Source of the DNA: UTCFX2 sp002050125
Lineage (GTDB): Bacteria; Chloroflexota; Anaerolineae; Anaerolineales; UBA4823
Reading direction: 5' to 3'
Length of the DNA stretch: 64,000 nt
Assembly (NCBI GenBank): GCA_027494035.1
Contig: JAOSJQ010000001.1
Coordinates: forward strand, 2,914,001 to 2,978,000
Shown one piece after another: positions 18,988 through 27,968 of the stretch. The notes beneath the pieces are model-generated. The model was not told the DNA's origin. It did no database searches and saw only the letters and a program-made list of their open reading frames with translations. A program made the translations under genes and the position numbers. Numbering within the stretch: position 1 is the stretch's first letter; every line of letters starts with the position of its first letter.

Positions 18988-19836
18988 AACGCCAATTCAA
19001 CCGCCTGCTGCTGTTTCTTCTGACGGTCCCGGTGCTGTTATTCATCTATCTGCCGGTGTTCTACATGGTGCTGTCTTCGATCTCGACCCGGTCGGAGCTG
19101 CTTTCGACGCCGATCCATTGGATCCCGCAGAACCCGACCTTGAAGAATTACATCGACATCCTGACGCCCGGCACGACCACGTCGGAGGTCGCCAAGACCT
19201 TCAAGCTGACCCTGCGCAATTCGCTGATCGTTGCCACTTCGGTCACGATCATCTCGCTGACGCTGGAGCTCGATGGCGGCGTACGCCCTATCGCGGATGC
19301 GCATCCCCTTTCGCAGCGGGATTCTGATCGGCATCATGGGGACGCGCATGATCCCTGAGGTTTCACTGGTGATCCCGCTGTACATCATCGCGGTGCGCGT
19401 CGGGCTGTACAACCGTCCGCTGGTGTTGATTTTGACCTACCTGAGTTTCGCCCTGCCGTTTGCGATTTGGCTCATGGCGGCGTTCTTCGACACCATCCCG
19501 ATCGAACTGGAGGACGCGGCGCGCATCGACGGGGCTTCCCACCTGCGCACGCTGACTTCGATCATCCTGCCGATCTCCGCGCCCGGGCTGGTCTCGACCG
19601 CGCTATTCGTGTTCTTGACCGCCTGGGACGAGTTCTTTTTTGCGCTGCTCTTCACAAGCACTACGGCGGCGAAGACCGTGCCGGTTGCCATTGCCGAATT
19701 TACCGGGCGCTACGTGGTGGACGTGGGCGGGATGATGACCGGCGGGGTGATAGCCGCGATCCCGCCGGTGCTGCTTTCGCTCGTTTTTGCGCGCTACATC
19801 GTCAGCGGGTTGACTGCCGGCGCGGTGAAGGGCTAA
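18984..19836 (+). CDS. ABC sugar transporter permease 2 (MalG/UgpE type, frameshifted)
   Basis: Starts MKRQFNRLLLFLLTVPV, overlapping the previous gene by four bases. The first part ends in frame at SLTLE; the same protein resumes one frame over at MAAYALSRMRIPF. The break lies at about 19264-19272 and needs one base removed. The second part has the EAA-loop ELEDAARIDGASHLRTL and the expected C-terminal segments. The corrected length (about 283) is normal. The break does not lie in a long homopolymer, unlike most others in this window, so a real mutation is slightly more possible here. Confidence 0.88.
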
Positions 19837-19892
19837 ACTGCCGCGGGCGATGTACGCTGTCTTTTCAATTCATACGCACAGGAGAAGCTGAT

Positions 19893-20909
19893 TTGGCTGA
19901 ACGGGCGGTGATCGGCATCGATCTCGGCGCGACCACGGTGCGGCTGGGGGCGTTCGATGCGCGCGGGACGCTCATCCAGAACTGGCAGGCGGAAATCCAC
20001 GCCCGCCAGGGTCCCGAAGCCGGTTTGGAACGGATCTCCGGGCTGGTGGAGGGCTTACAAGCCCGGCTGCCCGGGTACGAGCTCGCCGGCATTGGGGTCG
20101 GGTCGACCGGTCCCACCGACCCGCAGCGCGGCGTGATTCTGAACCCGCTCACGATGCCGGGCTGGATCGACGTGCCGATCGCGGCGCACCTGAAAGGGCG
20201 TTTTCGCGTGCCGGTCTGCCTGGAGAACGACGCCGACGCCGCGGCGCTGGGCGAATTTTGGCGCGGCGCAGCGCAGCGCCGCCCGGATGAACCGCCGGTG
20301 CGGGTGCTTTACGCGGTCACCGTAGGCACCGGCATCGGCACGGCGTGCATCATCGAGGGCGAGGTCTATCGCGGCGCGGAGGGCTTTCACCCCGAAGGCG
20401 GGCACCAGATTGTGGATCCGAGCGGTCCTGCCTGTTACTGCGGGGCGCACGGCTGCTGGGAGAGCCTGAGCAGCGGCTCCGCTATCGCGCGATCAGCCCG
20501 CAGCGCGCTCAAAGCCGCGGCAGGCGGGAAAGGCGCGACGGGTTCGCTCTTGCTGGGCAGCGTGGAAGGGCGGCTCGAGAAGATCGACGCGCGCACGGTG
20601 ATCGAGGCGGCGCGCCAGGGCGACGCGCTGGCGCTGGCGGTGGTGCAGCGCGCCGCGCAGGCATTTGCCGCGGGGATTTTCAACGTGATGATGCTGTTTC
20701 ACCCCGAGATGATCGTGCTGAGCGGCGGCGTGATGCGCAGCCTGGACATGTTCCAGCCGGCGATCGATCAGGTGGTGCAGAACGCCAGCGGTTACGTTCC
20801 CGCCAGGCGCATCGCCATCCGCCCTGCCAGCCTGGGGTATCTGGCGGGGATTTACGGAGCTGCGTATGCGATCCTGCACAAAATCGAGCAAAAAACCATA
20901 AACAGGTGA
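19893..20909 (+). CDS. ROK-family sugar kinase
   Basis: A 338-residue ROK kinase starting at TTG (19893) with GGAG ten bases upstream. It shows the phosphate-1 motif IGIDLGATTVRLG, the sugar-binding and catalytic block (CLENDADAAALGEF, with catalytic Asp), GTGIGTACIIEG, and the zinc motif CYCGAHGCWESL. It phosphorylates a hexose or N-acylhexosamine at O6 in the cytoplasm after ABC import. In this operon, with a SIS isomerase/deaminase next, an amino sugar such as GlcNAc, ManNAc or GalNAc is likelier than plain glucose, but the exact substrate is inference. Confidence 0.9.
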   Translation: MAERAVIGIDLGATTVRLGAFDARGTLIQNWQAEIHARQGPEAGLERISGLVEGLQARLPGYELAGIGVGSTGPTDPQRGVILNPLTMPGWIDVPIAAHLKGRFRVPVCLENDADAAALGEFWRGAAQRRPDEPPVRVLYAVTVGTGIGTACIIEGEVYRGAEGFHPEGGHQIVDPSGPACYCGAHGCWESLSSGSAIARSARSALKAAAGGKGATGSLLLGSVEGRLEKIDARTVIEAARQGDALALAVVQRAAQAFAAGIFNVMMLFHPEMIVLSGGVMRSLDMFQPAIDQVVQNASGYVPARRIAIRPASLGYLAGIYGAAYAILHKIEQKTINR

Positions 20910-20918
20910 CAAAAGCGA

Positions 20919-22019
20919 ATGAACCTTTTTCTTGAAGACATCTTGAGCCAACCTGCCGCGCTGCGCGGCGCGCTAAAAAAAACCGACCTGGAAGTGATCA
21001 AACCGCTGCGCGAACTCATCGAAACCGGGCGCGTCCAGCGCGTGATCCTGACCGGCATGGGTGCGTCGTTTTATGGGCTTTACCCGGCGTGGCTGCGGCT
21101 GGGGGGCGCCGGTCTTTCCGCCATCTGGGTGGATGCGGCAGAGCTGATCCACAACGCCGCGGCGCTGATCGACGCGCATACGCTGGTGTGGGTCGCCTCG
21201 CAGTCCGGGTGCAGCGCCGAGGTGATCGGGCTGCTGGAACTGTGTCAGGAGCGCGCGCCCGCCGCGCTGCTCGCCCTGACCAACGACCCGCACAGCCCGC
21301 TGGGAGAGGCAGGAGCGGCAAGCCCGAGGGCGCTGCTGCTGCTCATCCAGGCTGAAGCGGAGCACACGCCCTCCACGCGCACCTACTCGAACACCCTGGC
21401 GCTCAGCCAGTTAGCCGCCGCGGCGCTGATCCCAGCTTCCGGCGCGGCGCCCGACCTGCACGCTGAATGGGCGGAGCTAGAGCGCACCGCCGACGCGATC
21501 GAGGCTTATCTGGAGGACTGGCAGGGGGTCTTGAGCAGAATCGCTGGCGCCGCCGCGGCGGGTAAGCCCCCGGATGGCGCAAGCCGCCCCGCCTGGGCGC
21601 TGATCGGGCGCGGGGTTTCGCTGGCGAGCGCGCTGGCGGGCGCGCTAGGGCTGCAGGAAGCCGCGCGCATCCCCGCGCTGGGGATGCAGGCGGCGCAATT
21701 CCGGCACGGTCCGCTGGAGATGAGCGGGGCGGGGCTGTCGGTCTGGGTTTTCGAGGGGCAGGAAAACTCGCCCGAGGCGCGGCTGAACCGCAAGCTGTGG
21801 AGCGAGCTGCGCGACCTGGGGGCGAACGCTTGGCTGCTGGCGAACCCGTCCTCGATCGGAGACGGCGGCGCGGCGCTGGCGCACCCCTCCGCCCGCGGGA
21901 TCGGGCTGCCGCTCGCCCAGGTCGTCCCGCTGCAATTGTTGAGTTATCACCTGGCGGAGCAAGCCGGGTTCGAGCCGGGGACGTTTCGCGCCGTCAGCAA
22001 AGTGACCGAAATAGAGTGA
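20919..22019 (+). CDS. SIS-domain sugar-phosphate isomerase/deaminase, GlmS-C/AgaS-like
   Basis: A 366-residue protein with two SIS domains (about residues 35-160 and 215-350). The first has ILTGMGASFYGLYPAWLRL and VASQSGCSAEVIGLLE, the sugar-phosphate-binding Ser-rich loop. The second has the GPLEMSGAG region corresponding to the fructosamine/GlmS active-site loop. Such proteins deaminate or isomerise glucosamine-6-phosphate-type substrates. It follows the ROK kinase by 9 bases and so probably completes the path from imported amino sugar to a glycolytic sugar phosphate. Its last 156 bases are copied at 24655-24810 in a rearranged region. Confidence 0.85.
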   Translation: MNLFLEDILSQPAALRGALKKTDLEVIKPLRELIETGRVQRVILTGMGASFYGLYPAWLRLGGAGLSAIWVDAAELIHNAAALIDAHTLVWVASQSGCSAEVIGLLELCQERAPAALLALTNDPHSPLGEAGAASPRALLLLIQAEAEHTPSTRTYSNTLALSQLAAAALIPASGAAPDLHAEWAELERTADAIEAYLEDWQGVLSRIAGAAAAGKPPDGASRPAWALIGRGVSLASALAGALGLQEAARIPALGMQAAQFRHGPLEMSGAGLSVWVFEGQENSPEARLNRKLWSELRDLGANAWLLANPSSIGDGGAALAHPSARGIGLPLAQVVPLQLLSYHLAEQAGFEPGTFRAVSKVTEIE

Positions 22020-22105
22020 AACCTCCGCGGGCGTAAACCGCAAGTCTGGCTCAGCCCTGCCAGTTTTTGAGCATCATGCGCACCGAGCGGGTCATTTCCT
22101 GCGAG
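21863..22105. repeat. direct repeat copy A (SIS 3-prime end plus nitroreductase 3-prime end)
   Basis: 243 bases nearly identical to 24655-24897 at a constant offset of 2792. Only three differences were seen (GGAC versus GCGC-type change near 21981, and T versus C at 22077). Copy A holds the authentic end of the SIS gene followed by the last codons of a nitroreductase gene on the minus strand, cut off at 22105. Confidence 0.9.
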
Positions 22106-22110
22106 GAAAT

Positions 22111-22149
22111 CCAAAGACAGTAGAGGATTTTAACCCCTACCGTCTTTGG
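22111..22149 (-). terminator. strong RNA hairpin at the left edge of the insert
   Basis: Arms 22111-22126 and 22134-22149. The two plus-strand A-C mismatches become G-U pairs in minus-strand RNA, giving a 16-pair stem with a 7-base loop. It lies 41 bases after the amidase stop. The T-tract is poor, so termination efficiency is uncertain. Confidence 0.55.
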
Positions 22150-22190
22150 GTTGAACATAACTTGAAAACGAAGGCTTAAATCAACAACAA

Positions 22191-23510
22191 TCAAGGAGCG
22201 GGATAAGGAGCTGGATACGCCTGCGGCTGATCGTACCCACCCGATTCCATCGGCGCTGGATAAGGATTAGTCTCCACATCCTGTAAGTATCCTGAAGAAT
22301 CCTTAATAGCTACTGGGATATACACTTTGAAATAACCATCTATTCTATCGATACTGACGAATCGCCTGCTTTGATAGATAATACTATCCAGAGGATAATC
22401 ATCGATATCATCGCTGTGACCAGCTACCCAGTAGAGGTAGCCATACTCGCCGCTTCCCCTTAGCACGATGATTACACTATGATCCCACGCTGGACCTGGA
22501 TCATCCTGCCACTCAAACTGGACCAGGTCTCCCGGTAACGCGTTGTATTGATCTGTCTCGCATCCCTCCGGCCCCTTGTCCCAAACATAATATTGGGAAA
22601 TAAATTCGTATAACTTTCCGACGTCAGTCCAGGAGGCCGAATAATCGTTGTCGAGATAGTTGTTATAGTAATTGTAATACCATCCAAAAGTATTGCTTCC
22701 CACCTCCTCAGCGTTGCTGCCATGATGAATCGCCTGGTTCACAAAGTTCGTACAGTCATTATCAGGAAAATAGTAATATGCAGGGTTAGGATCATACGCA
22801 TACTGGTGAGCATATGCAACGGCTCCACTCCTGTTATACGGATGTGTGGACTCGTCAGCCGGCAAGTTACACGTAGATGTCACGCTTTCCACCCCTGCAA
22901 TCGTAGAGACCTGATCCTGGGCCTCATCGATAGAGCGCGACAATTCATCCTTGGAAAGGTTCGTGGCTCTCAGCATGCGCCACAAATAGTCCTCATAATC
23001 ATCCGTGACGATCTTCCAGCCGTTTTGCGTATTCTTGAGCAGAATCGTATGCTCGAGATTTCGCATTTTCGAGACGATTGGTTCATTCTTGGAGACCATC
23101 TCGGATATCTCAAATACCACGTCGTGTCCTTCGGTAACCGAGACAGTCGCCGTTTGATTGTCTCGATCAATCCAAATATCGTTGAAATTAAGGGTGAATC
23201 TGTATTGGGTGTAGCCCAGATAGTGCAACTTTGCGTTATGGATTTCGATCTCCAGCTTATCAGTCTCGGATTTGAGAAAGGATTCCGCTTGAGCGGACCC
23301 GTCCGTAAGCCCACGGAAATCTTTGATCTGATTCACCGCCCTTGAACTGTAACGCTGATTAAAGTAGTTTTGAACCACTTCCCGGATCGCGTTCTCTTCA
23401 GCAAGGTCAACCTTCTTCTCTCGTCCAGCGCTGGCATTTACAGTAACGATACCGAGAATTGCAAGGACCAGGATTATGACGATAGCTAAAGACAGGCGTG
23501 TTATTTTCAT
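22191..23510 (-). CDS. secreted protein with C-terminal putative amidase domain (Amidase_6)
   Basis: A 439-residue exported protein. It starts MKITRLSLAIVIILVLAILG, a signal peptide or N-terminal anchor, with AAAGGA upstream. An N-terminal half (about 35-200) of unknown fold precedes a domain with YNRSGAVAYAHQYAYDPNPA, then DCTNFVNQAIHHG, and later a DHSVIIV/GHSDD stretch. The Cys of DCTNF and downstream His are the expected catalytic pair of this papain-like amidase fold. The extreme C-terminus is a Pro/Ala/Tyr-rich tail (YPAPYPAP). Codon use is AT-rich against its neighbours, consistent with acquisition by transfer. It probably acts on cell-wall peptide or an external substrate. Confidence 0.78.
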   Translation of the reverse strand: MKITRLSLAIVIILVLAILGIVTVNASAGREKKVDLAEENAIREVVQNYFNQRYSSRAVNQIKDFRGLTDGSAQAESFLKSETDKLEIEIHNAKLHYLGYTQYRFTLNFNDIWIDRDNQTATVSVTEGHDVVFEISEMVSKNEPIVSKMRNLEHTILLKNTQNGWKIVTDDYEDYLWRMLRATNLSKDELSRSIDEAQDQVSTIAGVESVTSTCNLPADESTHPYNRSGAVAYAHQYAYDPNPAYYYFPDNDCTNFVNQAIHHGSNAEEVGSNTFGWYYNYYNNYLDNDYSASWTDVGKLYEFISQYYVWDKGPEGCETDQYNALPGDLVQFEWQDDPGPAWDHSVIIVLRGSGEYGYLYWVAGHSDDIDDYPLDSIIYQSRRFVSIDRIDGYFKVYIPVAIKDSSGYLQDVETNPYPAPMESGGYDQPQAYPAPYPAP

Positions 23511-23696
23511 CGGAATGTTCCTTTCAGGAGCGGTTTTGATTGGAGTTTTTGTTGAGAAGAGTTCGTGTAGAACTATTCCGAATCGGGCGTTCGAGAAACT
23601 TTTAGTTCACAAGCACTTCACGAGAAGCAAGGCATCCATAGATCACTCTTCATTGCTGCCGAAAGCAGATCAAATTGCACGCTAAGCTTACCCAAG

Positions 23697-24363
23697 CTAT
23701 GGTTGTTGAAACCACGGTGATGAATTGAATTCATTGAGTTTCCATTCGCCGTCTTCTAGGATAAGAGATACAAAACGTGTTTGTTCATCTGGCGTGGGAG
23801 TTTCTCCCTCATTCCAGGCCGGTGCCTTATGAAACACGATCGTTCCAACAATATAACGGATTTCATTCTCTGGGGTCGGTTGGGGTGGCAGACCTTGTTG
23901 GGCGCGCCAGTAATCATATGGGCGAATAGATATTACTTTGACAGATTTCAGATCAGATTCAAAATTTCCTCCCCCGCTTTTTCTAAGTAAAGATGAACTG
24001 TATAAGGGAAGTACTTCTTCGAAAAGACCATGATCTAGGAGAGTGTAGTACCGAGTCAGAACGATGAAACCATCGAAATAGGCGGGGTCCATGTGAAAAG
24101 AGGATGAACCCGCTTGTATGGTAATTGAGAGCGGAGTAACGGTCGGCTCTGTAGAACCGATCTTGGCCTCGTTTTCCGGTGTGATGGTTGGCTGTTGAAC
24201 GATCCGGGGTAACTTCGATTGTTTGGGGTACGATCCGGGTTACTTCTACAGTTTGGGGGACACATGGCGTTTCTTTGCTACTTGGAGTAATCGCACCCTG
24301 GCACGCAGTTAGAACAAGTGCAAACAAAACTCCTGTTGCAGTCAGAAAATGCCTGGTAGTCAT
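23697..24363 (-). CDS. lipoprotein of unknown function (frameshifted), in the insert
   Basis: Starts MTTRHFLTATGVLFAL with lipobox VLTAC and an AAAGGA site upstream. After the linker CVPQTVEVTRIVPQTIEVT the frame is lost in a run of four G at 24206-24209. Removing one base continues the same repeat (RIVQQPTITPENEAKIG) and joins the C-terminal domain beginning MDPAYFDGFIVLTRYYTLLD. That domain (about 130 residues) resembles the NTF2-like/SnoaL-type accessory domains that end in EDGEWKLNEF. It is co-directional with the amidase gene. The EVTRIV repeat is a Chloroflexota lipoprotein hallmark, so the donor was probably a relative. Confidence 0.65.
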
Positions 24364-24400
24364 CGATAATCCTTTCATTACGAAACCAAGATGGTCGATA

Positions 24401-24665
24401 GAAGCGCGGCGACGGTCCGCCGGGCGGGGTGCGGCTGGCGCGCCCAAAGCAGATCAACACGGCGGGAAAGGTGTAGCGCGGCAGGTCGAACAGCGCCTGG
24501 TGCGTCTCCCAGTTCTTGATGATGTCGCCGATGTAACACGAGCCGATCCCGAGCGATTCGGCGGCGATCACCGCGGTTTGCGCGGCGATCAGCGCGTCCA
24601 TGAATGCCAGCATGAGGTCGCCTTCAGCGGGATTGCGGGTCGGCAAGCCGAGTTCGGCGGCGCGG
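24401..24665 (-). pseudogene. nitroreductase fragment, duplicate of 25065-25329
   Basis: 265 bases nearly identical to the middle of the intact nitroreductase gene (offset 664; two substitutions noted). It is joined at an 11-base microhomology (CGGCGGCGCGG) to copy B of the SIS gene end. The resulting chimeric frame has neither a complete N-terminus nor C-terminus and is not expected to be functional. Confidence 0.85.
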
Positions 24666-24897
24666 CGCTGGCGCACCCCTCCGCCCGCGGGATCGGGCTG
24701 CCGCTCGCCCAGGTCGTCCCGCTGCAATTGTTGAGTTATCACCTGGCGGAGCAAGCCGGGTTCGAGCCGGGCGCGTTTCGCGCCGTCAGCAAAGTGACCG
24801 AAATAGAGTGAAACCTCCGCGGGCGTAAACCGCAAGTCTGGCTCAGCCCTGCCAGTTTTTGAGCATCACGCGCACCGAGCGGGTCATTTCCTGCGAG
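24655..24897. repeat. direct repeat copy B (SIS 3-prime end plus nitroreductase 3-prime end)
   Basis: Partner of 21863-22105. Here the SIS piece is a 3-prime fragment only, while the nitroreductase end is continuous with the intact gene. Copy B is therefore the original context for the nitroreductase and copy A the original for the SIS gene. Confidence 0.9.
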
Positions 24898-25652
24898 AAA
24901 TCCGAAATAAATTTGCGGATGTAGTTCGCCTGCACGATGTTCTGCGCGCCGCTGGGGTACTCTTTGAGCGCCAGCGATTCAGCGCCGTATGGCAGGTGCA
25001 TCTCGTTGAGTTCGGCGGTCGAGAAGCGCCGGTAACCGTCCTGGTGGACGATGAAGCGGCGCTCGAAGCGCGGCGACGGTCCGCCGGGCGGGGTGCGGCT
25101 GGCGCGCCCAAAGCAGATCAACACGGCGGGAAAGGTGTAGCGCGGCAGGTCGAACAGCGCCTGGTGCGTCTCCCAGTTCTCGATGATGTCGCCGATGTAA
25201 CACGAGCCGATCCCGAGCGATTCGGCGGCGATCACCGCGGTTTGCGCGGCGATCAGCGCGTCCATGAATGCCAGCATGAGGTCGCCTTCAGCGGGATTGC
25301 GGGGCGGCAAGCCGAGTTCGGCGGCGCGGGCGGCGCAGCCGGCAGCTTCGTACAGGTCGCTCCAGCGCTGATAGTCCGCCAGGAAGAGCAGCAGGTAGGG
25401 CGCCGCAGCGATGAACGCCTGATGATCGCAGCTCTCGGCGAGGGCGGCTTTTTTGAGCGGGTCGTTGACTTCGATGATGGTGTAGAGCATCATCGCCCCG
25501 GCGGTGGGGGCGCGCATCGCCGCGTGCAGGATGGCGTCTTTTTCAGCCTGGGTCAGCGGCGTAGGGTCGTACAGCCGGATCGAACGGCGTTTTTCGAGCA
25601 ATTCGAGCGTGGAATTCAACAGTCTCTCCTGAGCATGGGGTGGTTGCATCAT
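24843..25652 (-). CDS. nitroreductase-family FMN oxidoreductase
   Basis: A 269-residue nitroreductase. The N-terminal FMN-binding motif is EKRRSIRLYD, with MRAPTAGAMMLYTII following. The central block AAQTAVIAAESLGIGSCYIG and the late FPAVLICFGRASRTPP match the NfsA/Nox-like fold. It reduces nitro-, quinone- or flavin substrates with NAD(P)H. ATG at 25652 lacks a ribosome site; the TTG at 25619 (LNSTLELLEKRRS) has AGGAGA five bases before it and may be the true start. Pieces of its middle and 3-prime end are duplicated upstream (24401-24665 and 22020-22105). Confidence 0.9.
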   Translation of the reverse strand: MMQPPHAQERLLNSTLELLEKRRSIRLYDPTPLTQAEKDAILHAAMRAPTAGAMMLYTIIEVNDPLKKAALAESCDHQAFIAAAPYLLLFLADYQRWSDLYEAAGCAARAAELGLPPRNPAEGDLMLAFMDALIAAQTAVIAAESLGIGSCYIGDIIENWETHQALFDLPRYTFPAVLICFGRASRTPPGGPSPRFERRFIVHQDGYRRFSTAELNEMHLPYGAESLALKEYPSGAQNIVQANYIRKFISDFSQEMTRSVRVMLKNWQG

Positions 25653-25664
25653 CAGAGTGACCCG

Positions 25665-26624
25665 TCACTTGACGATCAACACCGAGCAGTTGGCGTAATG
25701 TACGAGCTTGCGCGACAGGCTGCCCAGCAGCCAGCCGCTGATGGCGCTCAGCCCGCGCGAGCCGCACACCACCAAGTCGATTTGCTGGTCTTTGATCGTT
25801 TTGAGCGCTTCTTCGGCGGCGTCGCCGCGCACAATCAAGCGCTGGGAGGCAAAACCACTTTCGCCGAGCAGGGCTTGCGTCTCGTCCAGCAGTTTATCCG
25901 CCATTTTCTGCTCGCCCGCTTCGATCGCCTCTTTGTTCAGCGGCGGCAGCGTGACCGGGTAGATCGCCTCCGGTCCAAGCGCCCAGGCGCGCGGGAAAGG
26001 CTCCTCCTCGATGGGCGGGGGCAGGACGTGCATGGCGGTCAACTCCGCGCTCAGGGGCAGCCAGGAGCAGCGCCGCCCAGAGTCGTCGGGGCATTCGCGC
26101 CCCAGGTACTCGACCGCGTCGCGGCTGGAGGGCGAGCCGTCCACCATCACCAGCACGCGCTGGATGGGGTGGTAGGGGGCGCGCACCACCAGCACCGGGC
26201 GGCGCGAGTATTCGACCACCTGCTGCGCAACCCCGCCGAGCAAAATCCCCAGCACGGCGCTCAGCCCTTTTGCCCCAATCAGGATGAGGTCGGCTTGGAT
26301 TTCATCGGCGTACTCGTTGAGCGTGGCGGCGGGGTTGCCGGCTTTGATGATCGCCTGGGTTTCGAAACCCGCCTCGGTCATGCGCTTCTGCGCCTGGTCC
26401 AGCGCCGCCTGCAGGAATTCGTGCGCGCCGATCGATTGCGTGGGCAGCACGGTCATCAGCGTCAACGTGCAGTTCTGGCGGGGGATGCCGCTGCGCTCCG
26501 GAAGGTCGAGCAGCAGCTCCAGCGCCGCCAGGGAATGGGGCGAACCGTCGAACGCCAGCAGATAGTTGAAGTGCGTCTTCTTTGGCTGGGTCTGCGGGGT
26601 CGCACCCGTATCGGTTGTACTCAT
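25665..26624 (-). CDS. tandem universal stress protein (two UspA domains)
   Basis: 319 residues from MSTTDTGATPQTQ, with AGGAGG before the ATG at 26624. Two UspA units: the first contains LAFDGSPHSLAALELLL and the ATP motif GAKGLSAVLGILLGGVAQQV; the second contains VMVDGSPSSRDAVEYL and GSRGLSAISGWLLGSLSRKL. Both keep G-x-x-G-x9-G(S/G) glycines for nucleotide binding. Such proteins respond to redox, energy or stationary-phase stress in the cytoplasm. It ends 13 bases before the nitroreductase reading frame, suggesting a shared transcript. Confidence 0.92.
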   Translation of the reverse strand: MSTTDTGATPQTQPKKTHFNYLLAFDGSPHSLAALELLLDLPERSGIPRQNCTLTLMTVLPTQSIGAHEFLQAALDQAQKRMTEAGFETQAIIKAGNPAATLNEYADEIQADLILIGAKGLSAVLGILLGGVAQQVVEYSRRPVLVVRAPYHPIQRVLVMVDGSPSSRDAVEYLGRECPDDSGRRCSWLPLSAELTAMHVLPPPIEEEPFPRAWALGPEAIYPVTLPPLNKEAIEAGEQKMADKLLDETQALLGESGFASQRLIVRGDAAEEALKTIKDQQIDLVVCGSRGLSAISGWLLGSLSRKLVHYANCSVLIVK

Positions 26625-26942
26625 AATCCACCTCCTGATATTCATAATATGACGGAAATGGCGGGCGTTGTCAAGTTAATCTGCGCTCAGATTGTTTTCA
26701 TTGCACCGTGCCCTCGTCGAATTCGGGACGTGGTCTCATCCCATCCTAGTGGAAGGGTGTTGTAAAAAGACCGTCCACGAATAATCCACGAATATGCGAA
26801 TGGTCTGTGCGGCATTCGTGTTTTCGTGGTTTTACGTTCGTGGACGGCGACCCGGGCGGCGCGGTCTTCTCCCGTTTCCTATGCTAAAATACCTCATTAC
26901 GCCGGGGTTTAGCGCAAACCGGGCGCAATTTGGAGGTCTTCA
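26625..26942. other. intergenic region between divergent uspA-like and kinase genes
   Basis: 318 bases holding the promoters of two diverging genes. The only structure seen is the nested palindrome at 26771-26847, annotated separately. No small gene or RNA was recognised. Confidence 0.5.
26771..26847. repeat. 77-base nested inverted repeat
   Basis: Three pairs of complementary arms nest around one centre: CCGTCCACGAA (26771-26781) with 26837-26847, CCACGA (26786-26791) with 26824-26829, and CGAATG (26797-26802) with 26813-26818. The element would fold into a long imperfect hairpin in DNA or RNA. It may be a MITE-like repeat or regulatory RNA structure. Confidence 0.6.
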
Positions 26943-27968
26943 TTGGCGAGTGAAAACGAAGGGGGCTCAACCGGCGCAGCCCGCGAGCTCTTTGTGGGCG
27001 TGGACGGCGGCAAGACCGAGACGCTCTGCCTGCTGGCGACGCGCGATGGGGAGGCGCTCGGCTGGGGCAAGAGCGGCTGGAGCGATAAGCAGTCGCGCCC
27101 GTTGGAAGATGTGCTGGATGAAATCCAATGGGCGGTCGAGCGCGCCTGCCAGACGGCTGGGGTCGCGCTGCAAGATGTGAGTTACGGCGCGTTTGGTCTG
27201 GCGGGGGCGGACTGGCACGAGGATTTCGTCGAGCTGCAAGCCGGGCTGGAGCGGCGCGGGCTGGCGCGCACGATCCTGGTCAAGAACGATATGCACATCG
27301 CGCTGCGCGCTAACGTGCCCACCGGCGCGGGCGTGCTGATCTCGGGCGGCACCCATCTCGCCGCGGCGATTCGCCTGCCGGACGGGCGCGAGTATTTTTC
27401 GGGGATGTACAGCGTGGACGGGATGGGCGGACTGGAAATCGGGAAGCGCACCTTCTGGGCAGTGATGCGCGCCGAGGATGGGCGCGGTCCCCAAACCGCG
27501 CTGACCGATCTGCTGCTCCAATATAGCGGAATGCAGCACCCGGACGAGTTACTGCGCGCTTTTACGTTTGGGGAAATAGACGATGCGTTTTTCGCCACGC
27601 TCCCGCGGCTGCTTTTTCAGGCGCACCTGCATACGGGCGACCCGGTTGCCGCGGGGATCATTTTGCACACCGCCTGGGATATGAGCCTGTGGGCGACCGG
27701 TTTGCTGGTGAAGAACGGGCTGGCTGAAGCGGAGATTCCCGTGGTGATCACGGGGGGGCTGTTCAAGACCGAGGATCCCTTGCTGGTCGAGGCGTTCACT
27801 ACCAACGTGCTGCAGCGCGCCCCGCGGGCGCAGGTGCAGCGCGCCCGTTACGAGCCGGTGATCGGAGCGCTGCTCTATGCGTATGAATTGGGCGAGACGC
27901 CGATCACGCCGGCGCTGGTCGAGCGCGCGGCGCGCAGCGCAAATTCACTTCAAAACCCACATCTTTGA
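26943..27968 (+). CDS. BadF/BcrA-type ATPase, N-acetylglucosamine kinase-like
   Basis: A 341-residue ASKHA-fold protein starting at TTG (26943) with GGAGG nine bases upstream. Phosphate-1 is FVGVDGGKTETLCLLA, a central GAFGLAGADW precedes GVLISGGTHLAA (phosphate-2 region), and VVITGGLFKTEDPL is the adenosine motif. This build matches the eukaryote-like GlcNAc kinases of the BadF/BadG family; the radical CoA-activating members need Cys ligands that are not seen here. With the amino-sugar operon upstream, a sugar kinase is the better reading. Substrate unproven. Confidence 0.82.
   Translation: MASENEGGSTGAARELFVGVDGGKTETLCLLATRDGEALGWGKSGWSDKQSRPLEDVLDEIQWAVERACQTAGVALQDVSYGAFGLAGADWHEDFVELQAGLERRGLARTILVKNDMHIALRANVPTGAGVLISGGTHLAAAIRLPDGREYFSGMYSVDGMGGLEIGKRTFWAVMRAEDGRGPQTALTDLLLQYSGMQHPDELLRAFTFGEIDDAFFATLPRLLFQAHLHTGDPVAAGIILHTAWDMSLWATGLLVKNGLAEAEIPVVITGGLFKTEDPLLVEAFTTNVLQRAPRAQVQRARYEPVIGALLYAYELGETPITPALVERAARSANSLQNPHL

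Larger units (their letters stand above)
22106..24400. other. AT-richer inserted segment with two secreted-protein genes
   Basis: About 2.3 kb whose base composition and codon use are visibly more AT-rich than both flanks. It carries a secreted amidase-domain gene with its own terminator hairpin and a lipoprotein gene, both on the minus strand. It is bounded on each side by duplicated pieces of the neighbouring SIS and nitroreductase genes. No transposase, integrase or terminal inverted repeat was found, so the route of entry is unknown. Confidence 0.75.

Noticed and set aside
22106..24400. Insert as a transposon or prophage
   Set aside because: No transposase, integrase, terminal inverted repeats or attachment site; both genes encode exported proteins.
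24188..24835. Two apparent long frames on both strands across the rearranged region
   Set aside because: They are chimeras of the duplicated SIS and nitroreductase fragments and have no complete protein.
26943..27968. BadF-type protein as a benzoyl-CoA reductase activator
   Set aside because: The Cys ligands for the bridging Fe-S cluster of the activator are not seen, and the neighbours are sugar genes.
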